From a virus, in IMG/VR virus record IMGVR_UViG_3300010885_040738, positions 1-64,000 of that record: a stretch of 64,000 nt of DNA. One strand, written 5' to 3'. Shown here piece by piece: positions 7,921 to 14,830 of this stretch (within the stretch, counting starts at the first letter, position 1; each line of letters opens with the position of its first letter). Made by a program: the position numbers and the translations under genes. Below the pieces are notes generated by a model that saw only the letters and a list, made by a program, of their open reading frames with translations, ran no database searches and was not told the DNA's origin.

Positions 7921-8081
7921 AGCACTGCCTGCGCGTTCTTGCTATTGACATGACTACAAACACGATGACACTGGAGGGTGTGCCAGACATCAAGAGTGGC
8001 GACATCATATCGTTTAACGAAGAAACGATGACGGTTTTGGTAATGCCAGGGACTGATGCCGTCACGAAGACCGACGGTTAA
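7917..8081 (+). CDS. Small beta-rich protein of unknown function (54 aa)
   Basis: GTG 7917 overlaps the previous TGA. The 54-codon frame reads as a compact beta protein (L-R-V-L-A-I-D-M-T near the start, K-S-G-D-I-I-S-F-N in the middle) with plausible turns. It ends 5 bp before the helicase gene. No family recognised. Confidence 0.55.
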   Translation: MKHCLRVLAIDMTTNTMTLEGVPDIKSGDIISFNEETMTVLVMPGTDAVTKTDG

Positions 8082-8086
8082 TAGCC

Positions 8087-9628
8087 ATGGCCTTCATTCT
8101 CCGCCCTCACCAGGCCCATGACTTTGAACTGCTGCGCGAAAAGGTGGCAGAACACCGCGCCGTGCTACTGGTGGCTCCTTGCGGCTACGGCAAGGGCGTT
8201 GTAACGACCAAGATCATTGACGGCACGATGAAGAAGGGGAAGCACGTACTTTTTTTGGTACACGGCCGAGACAGAGTCGCGGACATGGAAGACCGCGTAA
8301 CGAAGCTCGGAATTCCCCATGGCATTCTGATGGGATCTCGCCGGCGGGAGCGTCACCACCTTGTCCAGATCGCCAGCAGCGACACCGTGTACCGAATGCC
8401 GCATAAGCCAAAGGCGGATTTGATCATCATTGACGAAACCCACCTTGCGATGAGCCCGACGTTCCGGGCCGTCCTGGACTTCTACCCTGACGCCAAGATA
8501 ATTGGGCTGACCGCTACGCCGGTCCTTGGCAACGGCAAAGGGCTGGGCAAGGCTTCCGGCGGGATCTATGACTCCATGATCGTCGGGCCGTCAGTGAAAG
8601 ACCTCGTAAGCGAAGGGTATCTGGTGGGCTCTCGGGTGATGGCTCCGCCGCCGCCTGCAGAGCTGAAGAATTTGAAGAAGAAAAAGACCGGCGACTTTGA
8701 CGGCGAACAAGGTGCTGCGATTTGCGACAACCGCAAGGTCATCGGCGACATAATCGAGCACTGGAAACTGTACTCCAGGGACCGAAAGACTGCTGTGTTT
8801 GCGTTCAATCAAAAGTACGCTTATCACATTGCCGAGCAGTTTCGCGAACAGGGCATCAACTGGGCCTACGTGGACGCGGACACGCCCGACGGCGACATTC
8901 ATACGCCCGGGACGCGCAAGTTTATCTGGCACCAGTACGACCATGGTGACTTAGTCGGGGTGAGCTCTGTAGGCTGTATTTCTATCGGCTGGGACCATAG
9001 CATCTGCAAAAGCCTGATTTTCGCTGCCAAGACTACCAGTTTCCCGCTGTACCACCAGCGCCTTGGGCGCGGCTCCAGACCGCACAAGGGGTACTCTGAC
9101 TTTCTTGTTTTGGATCATACCGGCAACCTGTACGAGCACGAGGAACAGGGTCCTTACTTTGAGTCCGACATCAAGTGGCAACTGAACGGTGATGGCGTCA
9201 AAAAGCACGACGAAGACGACCCGGCCCCGCGTGTCTCCACATGCAAGCGCCCGCAGCCCATACCTGACGGCGGGGTGCCTTCGTGGTTTAAGGGCCAGAC
9301 GACAAACGGCTACATGCTCTGCTGCTACCTGACTTTCAAGGCCGGACCCCGGGAGTGTCCACGTTGCGGCTTGCCGATTGCTGTTGATCAGCCAGACATC
9401 AAGGTTGAAGACGGTCACCTTGAAGAAATTACGGAGGGCATGAAGCAGGAGGCGGAGGAGAAGCGGGCGCGGATCGCCGAGCACAAGCAAAAATATCTGG
9501 AAATGTATCTGGAGGGCGTACAAAAAAAGTACAAAAGTGGCTGGGCTTCGATAAGATATAAAGCAGAGTTCGGCCAGTGGCCGGCGAGACAGTGGAAGGC
9601 GGAAGCCTTAGAAATGGTGACCGAGTGA
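8087..9628 (+). CDS. SF2 DEAD/DEAH-like helicase with C-terminal zinc motif
   Basis: 513 residues. R-P-H-Q near the start is the Q-like motif. Motif I is A-P-C-G-Y-G-K-G (30-37), motif II is D-E-T-H (about 117-120), motif III region is L-T-A-T-P (about 142-146), and motif VI is Q-R-L-G-R-G-S-R (about 324-331). A C-P-R-C-G pair with C-C upstream lies near 411-428, followed by a charged helical tail. Such helicases unwind or remodel DNA or RNA with ATP; in phage replication modules they usually act on replication or recombination intermediates. Confidence 0.88.
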   Translation: MAFILRPHQAHDFELLREKVAEHRAVLLVAPCGYGKGVVTTKIIDGTMKKGKHVLFLVHGRDRVADMEDRVTKLGIPHGILMGSRRRERHHLVQIASSDTVYRMPHKPKADLIIIDETHLAMSPTFRAVLDFYPDAKIIGLTATPVLGNGKGLGKASGGIYDSMIVGPSVKDLVSEGYLVGSRVMAPPPPAELKNLKKKKTGDFDGEQGAAICDNRKVIGDIIEHWKLYSRDRKTAVFAFNQKYAYHIAEQFREQGINWAYVDADTPDGDIHTPGTRKFIWHQYDHGDLVGVSSVGCISIGWDHSICKSLIFAAKTTSFPLYHQRLGRGSRPHKGYSDFLVLDHTGNLYEHEEQGPYFESDIKWQLNGDGVKKHDEDDPAPRVSTCKRPQPIPDGGVPSWFKGQTTNGYMLCCYLTFKAGPRECPRCGLPIAVDQPDIKVEDGHLEEITEGMKQEAEEKRARIAEHKQKYLEMYLEGVQKKYKSGWASIRYKAEFGQWPARQWKAEALEMVTE

Positions 9629-9939
9629 CTGCAGAAGCAGAAGTAGTACCAGCAACGCCCAAAAGACTTCCCAGGTGCAACCAGTGCGCCCACATGAGGG
9701 GCAAGTTGTACGAGGCGGAGTCTTTGCTCAAGGCCAAGACGTTGCCACTCAACAATCGAGCGCGTAAGCATCTGGACGCGATCAACGGCCGGATTGAGTG
9801 GCTGGAACAGCGGAAGTCGGCTGGCGGCGTTGGGCACAAGCTGGAGCGTGAGGAAAGCGCTTTGCGGTATGCGGTGAATGTGATTATTGCGTTCGGCTCA
9901 GTGCCGGAGAAAGTGGCAGAGGTGTTCAGTGGCAAATAA
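9625..9939 (+). CDS. Small helical protein with a CxxC motif (104 aa)
   Basis: GTG 9625 overlaps the helicase stop. A single C-N-Q-C near residue 18 is followed by helical, charged sequence. No family recognised. It overlaps the clamp-tail-like gene by 11 bp. Confidence 0.6.
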   Translation: MTAEAEVVPATPKRLPRCNQCAHMRGKLYEAESLLKAKTLPLNNRARKHLDAINGRIEWLEQRKSAGGVGHKLEREESALRYAVNVIIAFGSVPEKVAEVFSGK

Positions 9940-10102
9940 AGAAACTACCGCGGTAGTCAGCAGAGAGGGCGTTGATTACGTGATGGACGTAGCCAAGGCC
10001 GCCGGGCAGGACGCGCTCACAATCGGCCTGAGCGACGAGAAGTCCGCCGTCAATTTCAACGCCCCTGGGTTTGTGGCGGCCGTCATGCCGCTGAGGCTGT
10101 GA
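9929..10102 (+). CDS. 57-aa protein resembling the C-terminal end of the DnaN sliding clamp
   Basis: GTG start with GAGGTG upstream. Residues 14-57 align by eye with the last 45 or so residues of bacterial DnaN: V-D-Y-V-M-D-V (15-21) matches E. coli V-S-Y-V-L-D-V, then an L-x-D-x-x-S-x-V strand, and the terminus V-M-P-L-R-L matches V-M-P-M-R-L. In DnaN this tail forms part of domain III and supplies residues of the peptide-binding pocket used by polymerases and other partners. Only this fragment is present; the upstream gene is unrelated. It may mimic or capture clamp partners or complement a subunit (inference). Confidence 0.6.
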   Translation: MANKETTAVVSREGVDYVMDVAKAAGQDALTIGLSDEKSAVNFNAPGFVAAVMPLRL

Positions 10103-10105
10103 TCC

Positions 10106-10270
10106 ATGGGCCTCGCATGGTTGTTGTTTCCGCCGATCCACGACGTTGTGGTTGTTGAAGCGCCGCCGGTAACGTGCGCAACGTGTGGGCGTGACCTGGC
10201 CGGGCTGCTGGGGTGCCCGGAGTGCTTGGCTAAAGTGGTGGTTTTCGATTCGGGGGTGGTGCGTGAGTAA
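10106..10270 (+). CDS. Zinc-ribbon-like protein (54 aa)
   Basis: ATG 10106, 3 nt after the previous stop. C-A-T-C near residue 24 and C-P-E-C near residue 37 form a C-x2-C...C-x2-C set with a beta-rich surround, a small zinc ribbon. No further family assignment is possible. Confidence 0.6.
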   Translation: MGLAWLLFPPIHDVVVVEAPPVTCATCGRDLAGLLGCPECLAKVVVFDSGVVRE

Positions 10271-10493
10271 AGGCAGCCCCGTAATCCACATCGCACCTGA
10301 CCTGTCGTATTTATTTCCCAACACGAGAGCAGCCGCCACGGTTTTGTGCGGGCGGCTGTCGCAGAACAGCGCGGCGTCGGAGAGGAGCCAGAAGGCGAGG
10401 TTCGCCGCAGCGGGATTGTCCCGCCAATACCTTATCCCCGGTGGTCAAGACCGGCGTAGCCCCCGCGTGGGGCCGTGCGGCGAAATCCCATGA
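10263..10493 (+). CDS. Hypothetical basic protein (76 aa)
   Basis: GTG 10263 overlaps the end of the previous gene, and its own TGA overlaps the next ATG (ATGA). The product is Arg/Ser/Ala-rich with no recognisable domain. The 3' third is GC-rich and partly self-complementary, so part of it could be serving as RNA structure; coding is inferred mainly from the junctions. Confidence 0.4.
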   Translation: MSKGSPVIHIAPDLSYLFPNTRAAATVLCGRLSQNSAASERSQKARFAAAGLSRQYLIPGGQDRRSPRVGPCGEIP

Positions 10494-10738
10494 TAACGCA
10501 AAGAGGATCGCCCCGATTCGTCGGGGCTGAACTGAAGGAATCGTATTACAACCAGGCGACCAGCCGCGATCATGGACGCGATCTCGAAGGTGGGGAAATG
10601 ATACCGGAGTACCTGCATTGCCTCGGGGTTACCAAAACCGGGGAGCCGATTCATCCGTTGTACGTTTCGTATGCGGTTCAGCCGCAGGTGTGGAAAAGTA
10701 ATGTGGGCGAGAGCCCGGAGGTGTGTAATGCAAAGTGA
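10490..10738 (+). CDS. 82-aa protein with a DUF1643-like C-terminal segment
   Basis: ATG 10490 overlaps the previous TGA. Residues 44-70 (C-L-G-V-T-K-T-G-E-P-I-H-P-L-Y-V) resemble the conserved last segment of DUF1643 proteins, which usually read L-T-K-x-G-x-P-R-H-P-L-Y. The rest of DUF1643 (about 120 residues) is absent, so this is a fragment-like protein or a short independent relative. Function unknown. Confidence 0.5.
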   Translation: MITQRGSPRFVGAELKESYYNQATSRDHGRDLEGGEMIPEYLHCLGVTKTGEPIHPLYVSYAVQPQVWKSNVGESPEVCNAK

Positions 10739-10862
10739 AGTATTTGTATCCTGGTGCCACGTGTGCGAGACAAAGTGCGAGTCTCCGTTCAAGGTGGTGA
10801 CGTGTAAGTGCGGCGCGGTTCATGAGCGGACCTGGCCGGCGCAGACTGCAGGTGCGAAATGA
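10728..10862 (+). CDS. Zinc-finger-like micro-protein (44 aa)
   Basis: ATG 10728 lies inside the previous gene, with GGAGGTG just upstream. Residues C-H-V-C, C near 16 and C-K-C near 26 make a compact cysteine set suited to one zinc ion. It overlaps the next gene by ATGA. Confidence 0.55.
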   Translation: MQSEVFVSWCHVCETKCESPFKVVTCKCGAVHERTWPAQTAGAK

Positions 10863-11173
10863 AATTGCCATCGGCGGCAGAACTGACTGGGTCAAATCCT
10901 GATCACCCGGAGACGCAAAATGCGCTACTTGCACGGCTGGAGCGGGAAATCCGCGAGGACAAGGCCGACGCAGAGGCGCTCCGGGCGCTGGGGGCGTGGG
11001 TAAACGCGGACAAAGGCTGGCGGCGCGTGTCCGGCATTTGCAGTGGCGAACGTTTTGAATTTGAGGTGACGATTCGATTTTGGCGCGGCACTGACGGGCA
11101 GCAAGAGGTCAGTGGCGAGGCCGACACTCTTGCGGGTGCCATTATGGACGCGCTCTCGAAGGCGGCACGATGA
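10859..11173 (+). CDS. Hypothetical protein (104 aa)
   Basis: ATGA overlap at both ends. The N-terminal half is a charged amphipathic helix region (about 20-50) and the second half is beta-rich (F-E-F-E-V-T-I-R-F-W). No family recognised. Placed directly before a nuclease and a DNA methylase, so a DNA metabolism role is possible. Confidence 0.6.
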   Translation: MKLPSAAELTGSNPDHPETQNALLARLEREIREDKADAEALRALGAWVNADKGWRRVSGICSGERFEFEVTIRFWRGTDGQQEVSGEADTLAGAIMDALSKAAR

Positions 11174-11568
11174 CCGCAAACCAGATCACCGCAGAGCTGC
11201 TGATTGAGATCCCGAAGCGATTCCCGAACTCTATTTGCTGGCGGAACAATACCGGCAGCGGCATTGGCATGGCCAGCGTTCGCGCCGCCATCGCCTGCCT
11301 AAAGCGACAGGACTGCAAGGGCGCGCTGGGTCACCTGAAACGTCCGGTTGGGTTTGGGCTGGTGGGAAGCTCGGACATCATCGTTATTATGGCGCCCGGC
11401 GGCCGCTTTGTCGCCGTTGAGGTCAAGGCCGAAGGCGATAAGCAGTCGAACGTACAGTGCTCGTTTGAGGCGAGCGTGACGGCCCTCGGTGGCGCGTATA
11501 TCGTAGCCCGTGACGTTGCGGAATGCCTGGCAGAAATGGAGGCGAAATGTGGATACACGTCCCGTTAG
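11170..11568 (+). CDS. VRR-NUC domain nuclease
   Basis: 132 residues. W-R-N-N-T-G near 24, then G-S-S-D-I-I-V-I (about 66-73) and V-A-V-E-V-K-A-E (about 80-87) give the D...E-x-K core of VRR-NUC PD-(D/E)XK enzymes. C-terminal Q/A/G strand-helix (about 94-118) completes the fold. Standalone phage VRR-NUC proteins are structure-selective endonucleases, often considered Holliday-junction or flap processing. Its last 22 bp overlap both following reading frames, so all three forward frames are open and apparently coding at 11547-11568. Confidence 0.82.
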   Translation: MTANQITAELLIEIPKRFPNSICWRNNTGSGIGMASVRAAIACLKRQDCKGALGHLKRPVGFGLVGSSDIIVIMAPGGRFVAVEVKAEGDKQSNVQCSFEASVTALGGAYIVARDVAECLAEMEAKCGYTSR

Positions 11569-13115
11569 AGTGCTCTCCCTCTTCAGTGGCGTCTCCGGAC
11601 TCGGCCTTGGCGTCCGAATCGCTTTACCAGAATCTCGCCACATTTGTTTCGTCGAGAGGGAATTTGCTGCCTGCGAAGTACTGGCAGCGCGCATGGCCGA
11701 TGGATCGCTTGACCCGGCACCCATCTTTACGGATATTACCCAGTTCGACGGCAAGCCGTGGCGTGGACGAGTGGATCTTATCGAAGGGGGCTTCCCATGC
11801 CAAGACCTGTCCGTTGCCGGAAAACGAGCCGGGATCACTGGAAGCCGGTCAGGGCTTTGGGGTGAGTACGTCCGCCTCATTGAAGAAAGCCAGCCCGAAG
11901 CAGCATTCATTGAAAACGTCGGCGGACTACTCTCAAGTCGCACTCTTCTCCACAGATCCGACATACTGGGACACTTCGACGCAATTCGCAGCGCCGCGCA
12001 AACTCCGCAAGAGCGCTGGCACGCTGAAGCTCACATCGAACGCCTTCACCGGCGACTTCTCAAAACACAAGGAATCTCGGCATTGCTCTATGTCCAGTGC
12101 TGCCTGGGAGCGCTGGGTTACGAAAGCGAGGCGGGATTTTTCACGGCGTCAGAAGTCGGGGCCAGTCACAAGCGAGAACGTGTTTTTGTCTTGGCGCATC
12201 GCACCGGCGGAAGGTTCCGGGATATCTGGCGAGACGCAGAGCGGGGTTTGGCGGAGTCCGAACACGAGGGACCATCATGCGGGAGGTCCGCGCCTGCACC
12301 ATCCTCAGCGGCAGGTGGCGCTGGTGGACCAGTCAACCGAGTGGCCGACACCCAGTGTCCCAAATGGCGGCCGGACGACCAACACGACAACAACCAGGGC
12401 GGACGGCAGCAAGCGCCAAGTGGATCTGGGGGCGATAGCTCCGTTGTGGCCAACTATCACGACAAGCGACGGCGGGGCGGAGACAACAACGCAGAAGCAG
12501 GGCCGGGGATCTGGCGGGGGCAATATCCAAGCGGCAGCGAGCCTTTGGCAGACGCCGGCGACGGACTCATTTCGGAGCCGTGGCGGGGACCGTCAGGACG
12601 AGATGGGGCTGGACCAAGAAGCGCGGCACTGGGGGACGCCGACGACGCGGGACTGGAAGGACGGCAGCAGCGCGGACGCGGACTGCGAGACGAACGGGCT
12701 GCTGGGACGTCAGGTGATCCGGAACTGGCCGACACCGACTCCATGGCAACAGGAGGAGTCGCCGGAATCATTCGAGGCGCGGCGGATTCAGCAAAAGGCG
12801 AGGGGGATCAACGGGAACGGGATGGGCGTGCCGCTGGACATGATGGCGACCTGCCTCTTTTCGCCCCAGGCCCCGGAGCAAGCGACTTCTGGCAAGACCT
12901 GCTGGTGCGGCACCCAGAACTGCGACCTGCCATCTCACAGGCGGAGATTGAACGCCTTGTTTGTAACCTGGATGATGAATTGGCCGCTGTTTTGGCTGGC
13001 TCCCGTACCGACCAACTCAGGGCGGCAGGGAATGGCGTTGTATCTCTTCAGGCAGCGTTCGCTTTTGTCACGCTTGCTCGGCAAATCTGCAAGCAATAAA
13101 GGAGCCGCACAATGA
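11547..13115 (+). CDS. 'WPTP' phage protein of unknown function, overlapping the methyltransferase in another frame
   Basis: 522 residues from ATG 11547, 2 nt upstream of the methyltransferase GTG and using the same SD (GGAGG). It starts M-W-I-H-V-P, has a Ser/Pro-rich first third, a W-E-R-W-V-T-K-A-R-R segment near 195-205, repeated W-P-T-P / W-Q-T-P / W-G-T-P motifs (about 260-420), K-A-R-G-I-N-G-N-G-M-G-V-P-L near 430, and L-N-A-L-F-V-T-W-M-M-N-W-P near 480. I recall separate phage hypotheticals with the same layout (MWLHVPST start, WPTP repeats, KAKGINGNGMG, LNPxFVEWLMGWP end). If so, this frame is a real second gene over about 1.55 kb. Function unknown. It ends with TGA overlapping the next ATG (ATGA). 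Confidence 0.55.
   Translation: MWIHVPLECSPSSVASPDSALASESLYQNLATFVSSRGNLLPAKYWQRAWPMDRLTRHPSLRILPSSTASRGVDEWILSKGASHAKTCPLPENEPGSLEAGQGFGVSTSASLKKASPKQHSLKTSADYSQVALFSTDPTYWDTSTQFAAPRKLRKSAGTLKLTSNAFTGDFSKHKESRHCSMSSAAWERWVTKARRDFSRRQKSGPVTSENVFLSWRIAPAEGSGISGETQSGVWRSPNTRDHHAGGPRLHHPQRQVALVDQSTEWPTPSVPNGGRTTNTTTTRADGSKRQVDLGAIAPLWPTITTSDGGAETTTQKQGRGSGGGNIQAAASLWQTPATDSFRSRGGDRQDEMGLDQEARHWGTPTTRDWKDGSSADADCETNGLLGRQVIRNWPTPTPWQQEESPESFEARRIQQKARGINGNGMGVPLDMMATCLFSPQAPEQATSGKTCWCGTQNCDLPSHRRRLNALFVTWMMNWPLFWLAPVPTNSGRQGMALYLFRQRSLLSRLLGKSASNKGAAQ
11549..13099 (+). CDS. DNA (cytosine-5) methyltransferase
   Basis: 516 residues from GTG 11549. Motif I is L-S-L-F-S-G-V-S-G-L-G (9-19). Motif IV is G-G-F-P-C-Q-D-L-S with catalytic Cys84. 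Motif VI is E-N-V (122-124). Motif VIII is A-S-H-K-R-E-R-V-F near 211-219. C-terminal R-A-A-G-N-G-V-V-S-L-Q-A-A matches motifs IX/X. Between VIII and IX, about 250 Gly/Arg/Asp-rich residues replace a normal target-recognition domain. It methylates C5 of cytosine, probably to protect phage DNA. The whole gene is overlapped by another long frame starting 2 nt earlier. Confidence 0.85.
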   Translation: MDTRPVRVLSLFSGVSGLGLGVRIALPESRHICFVEREFAACEVLAARMADGSLDPAPIFTDITQFDGKPWRGRVDLIEGGFPCQDLSVAGKRAGITGSRSGLWGEYVRLIEESQPEAAFIENVGGLLSSRTLLHRSDILGHFDAIRSAAQTPQERWHAEAHIERLHRRLLKTQGISALLYVQCCLGALGYESEAGFFTASEVGASHKRERVFVLAHRTGGRFRDIWRDAERGLAESEHEGPSCGRSAPAPSSAAGGAGGPVNRVADTQCPKWRPDDQHDNNQGGRQQAPSGSGGDSSVVANYHDKRRRGGDNNAEAGPGIWRGQYPSGSEPLADAGDGLISEPWRGPSGRDGAGPRSAALGDADDAGLEGRQQRGRGLRDERAAGTSGDPELADTDSMATGGVAGIIRGAADSAKGEGDQRERDGRAAGHDGDLPLFAPGPGASDFWQDLLVRHPELRPAISQAEIERLVCNLDDELAAVLAGSRTDQLRAAGNGVVSLQAAFAFVTLARQICKQ

Positions 13116-13690
13116 ACGCCGTATTCCTACGTCTGCCCAATGGCAGCGAAACGAACATCTCCATCTGCACGTCATGCGGGGCCCCGGCGCGAGGCCGAAC
13201 GCAGTTTGACATCTCCGAGAAATGCTGCACATGCTGGGAGTGCGGCGGGCCGCTGACGGCGGAAGAGAAGAAGCACCCAGGGCATTATCATGCGGCGTGT
13301 GATCGGCTACGCAGAGGCACGATGGATCTGGCGCGCTTGGAGAAGGCCACGCTGGTCGAGAATTACGACGGGCCGGTTTACTGTGAGGGCGTCCCAGGCG
13401 GAAGCTACGGCGACGGGTATTTCTCAGACGTTGACGAACTTGAGGATTGTCTCGAAAAGGGCTGTGGCGTAGAGTTCGCCTACTGCTGCACGTCGTCCCG
13501 CGTTGTAGCACTTGACCTTGACGGCATCCTTGAAAACGCTACGCAGGAGTCTTTCGAGGACGCCATTGACCATATTAAAGGCCGCGACTATCTTCAGGCT
13601 GCTGTGGATGCGTTCAACGCAGCAAACGCGAAGTTGTTGAGCTGGGATGTGGACTACTCCCGGAAAGTGAAGGTGGAGCGTGGGAGCTAA
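13112..13690 (+). CDS. Cysteine-rich protein of unknown function (192 aa)
   Basis: ATG 13112 with AAAGGAG upstream. The N-terminal 70 residues contain C-T-S-C, C-C-T-C-W-E-C and a later H/C set that could bind two zinc ions. The central part is acidic (S-D-V-D-E-L-E-D-C), and the C-terminal 60 residues are helical. No family recognised. Confidence 0.65.
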   Translation: MNAVFLRLPNGSETNISICTSCGAPARGRTQFDISEKCCTCWECGGPLTAEEKKHPGHYHAACDRLRRGTMDLARLEKATLVENYDGPVYCEGVPGGSYGDGYFSDVDELEDCLEKGCGVEFAYCCTSSRVVALDLDGILENATQESFEDAIDHIKGRDYLQAAVDAFNAANAKLLSWDVDYSRKVKVERGS

Positions 13691-14345
13691 AATCGACCGC
13701 CCAATCCTGTATTCCGCGCCGATGGTGCGTGCGTGCCGGGCATATCTAAAGACCGAGACGCGGCGGGCCCGGGGGCTGAAGCGGATCAACGAAGCGCCTG
13801 GCGAATGGGAATGCCTTGGGGAACTATACGGAATTCCACGCGGTCAGTTCGACTTTCAGCATAAGGAAACTGGCGAGGTCATTACGGTTAGGTCGCCATA
13901 CGGAGTCTCCGGCGACGGGCTGTGGCATCGGGAGGCGTACCGGGCCAGTGCCTGCTACAACGATCTGCCGCCAAGTGAAGTGCCGGAAGGTTCGCCGATC
14001 TGGTACGAAGCTGACAGCACCCCGGCAATCGTCGGCGCGAGGTTTGGCAAACTCCGCCCGGGCATGTTCATGTGCCGGTGGATGAGCCGCGATTCTTCGG
14101 TGGTGGTGCGCTCTTACCCTGAGCGCCTGCACGAGATCACGGAGGAGGGGGCGAAGGCTGAGGGCGCACTGTTTCACGACGGCATGGGCGTCGGGCATAG
14201 CGGCTGGCGGCACGACAGGGACCACGGAACGGTCTATGTCAACGCCCGGACATCGTACTTCCATCTCTGGGACTCCGTCAACGGCCTCGGGGCTGCGGCG
14301 AAGAACGAATGGGTTTGGGTGACGAAGTTTAGTATGGTGGCGTGA
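13680..14345 (+). CDS. ASCH-like phage protein (221 aa)
   Basis: GTG start overlapping the previous gene by 11 bp. R-P-I-L-Y-S-A-P-M-V-R-A near the start followed by a T-E-T-R-R, then Y-G-V-S-G-D-G-L-W-H-R-E-A-Y, R-W-M-S-R and E-R-L-H-E-I-T-E-E-G-A-K-A-E-G, ending W-V-W-V-T-K-F. This is a common phage hypothetical with an ASCH/PUA-like fold (RNA or modified-base binding in relatives). Biological role not established. Confidence 0.65.
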   Translation: MGAKIDRPILYSAPMVRACRAYLKTETRRARGLKRINEAPGEWECLGELYGIPRGQFDFQHKETGEVITVRSPYGVSGDGLWHREAYRASACYNDLPPSEVPEGSPIWYEADSTPAIVGARFGKLRPGMFMCRWMSRDSSVVVRSYPERLHEITEEGAKAEGALFHDGMGVGHSGWRHDRDHGTVYVNARTSYFHLWDSVNGLGAAAKNEWVWVTKFSMVA

Positions 14346-14399
14346 AGGGGAGGGAATGGAAGAAGATGATCTATCAACAAAAGGATTTGGGGGTGACCT

Positions 14400-14570
14400 G
14401 TGAAATACGAAACACTTGAAGTCATAGCCGTGCTTGCGGCTGCGTATGTTGGGTTCAGGCTAATGTACCGGGCGATCACCGGTGGCTGGGATAAGTCGGA
14501 ACCGAAACTGGAAGATGCGGAAGCGCAGCATGGGACGTCGGAGCCCAATAACGCGGAGCCGTGGTCATGA
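14400..14570 (+). CDS. Small single-pass membrane protein (56 aa)
   Basis: GTG 14400 with GGGGGTGA upstream. Hydrophobic helix at about 6-22 (L-E-V-I-A-V-L-A-A-A-Y-V-G-F), then a polar acidic tail. It overlaps the next gene by ATGA. Function unknown; one of several tiny membrane proteins in the genome. Confidence 0.55.
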   Translation: MKYETLEVIAVLAAAYVGFRLMYRAITGGWDKSEPKLEDAEAQHGTSEPNNAEPWS

Positions 14571-14830
14571 ACGAAAGCCAGCGCTCACAGTTGCGCGAAC
14601 TCATCGCCTACTGCCGGGCGCACGTTGAGACGCCGCTCGGAATCATCTCGAACTCCATGCTCAATGACCTGGCTGCTTTGTCAGGTCGCCAGCGCACGTG
14701 GAAGAAACTGCATCCAGCCGGGATGACCGCATGTGGTCACGCGACCAATAATCGTCACCTCGTCTTGGAACTTTGCGACCAAGCGGAGAAGGTTCTGGAT
14801 CTCCGACCTCTGCTGGTACTGGTCCCATGA
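14567..14830 (+). CDS. Hypothetical protein (87 aa)
   Basis: ATG 14567 overlaps the previous TGA. Helical, with a central L-N-D-L-A-A-L-S-G-R-Q and scattered Cys/His. No recognised motif. Its TGA overlaps the primase zinc-domain gene's start. Confidence 0.55.
   Translation: MNESQRSQLRELIAYCRAHVETPLGIISNSMLNDLAALSGRQRTWKKLHPAGMTACGHATNNRHLVLELCDQAEKVLDLRPLLVLVP

Noticed and set aside
10330-10490. GC-rich self-complementary stretch resembling a tRNA fragment
   Set aside because: No T-loop consensus and no acceptor/anticodon arrangement could be drawn; kept as part of a weak coding call.
14342-14403. Very short frames (15-25 codons) between 14345 and 14400
   Set aside because: A GGGGAGGG lies almost against the ATG and the peptides have no distinguishing features; chance is as likely.
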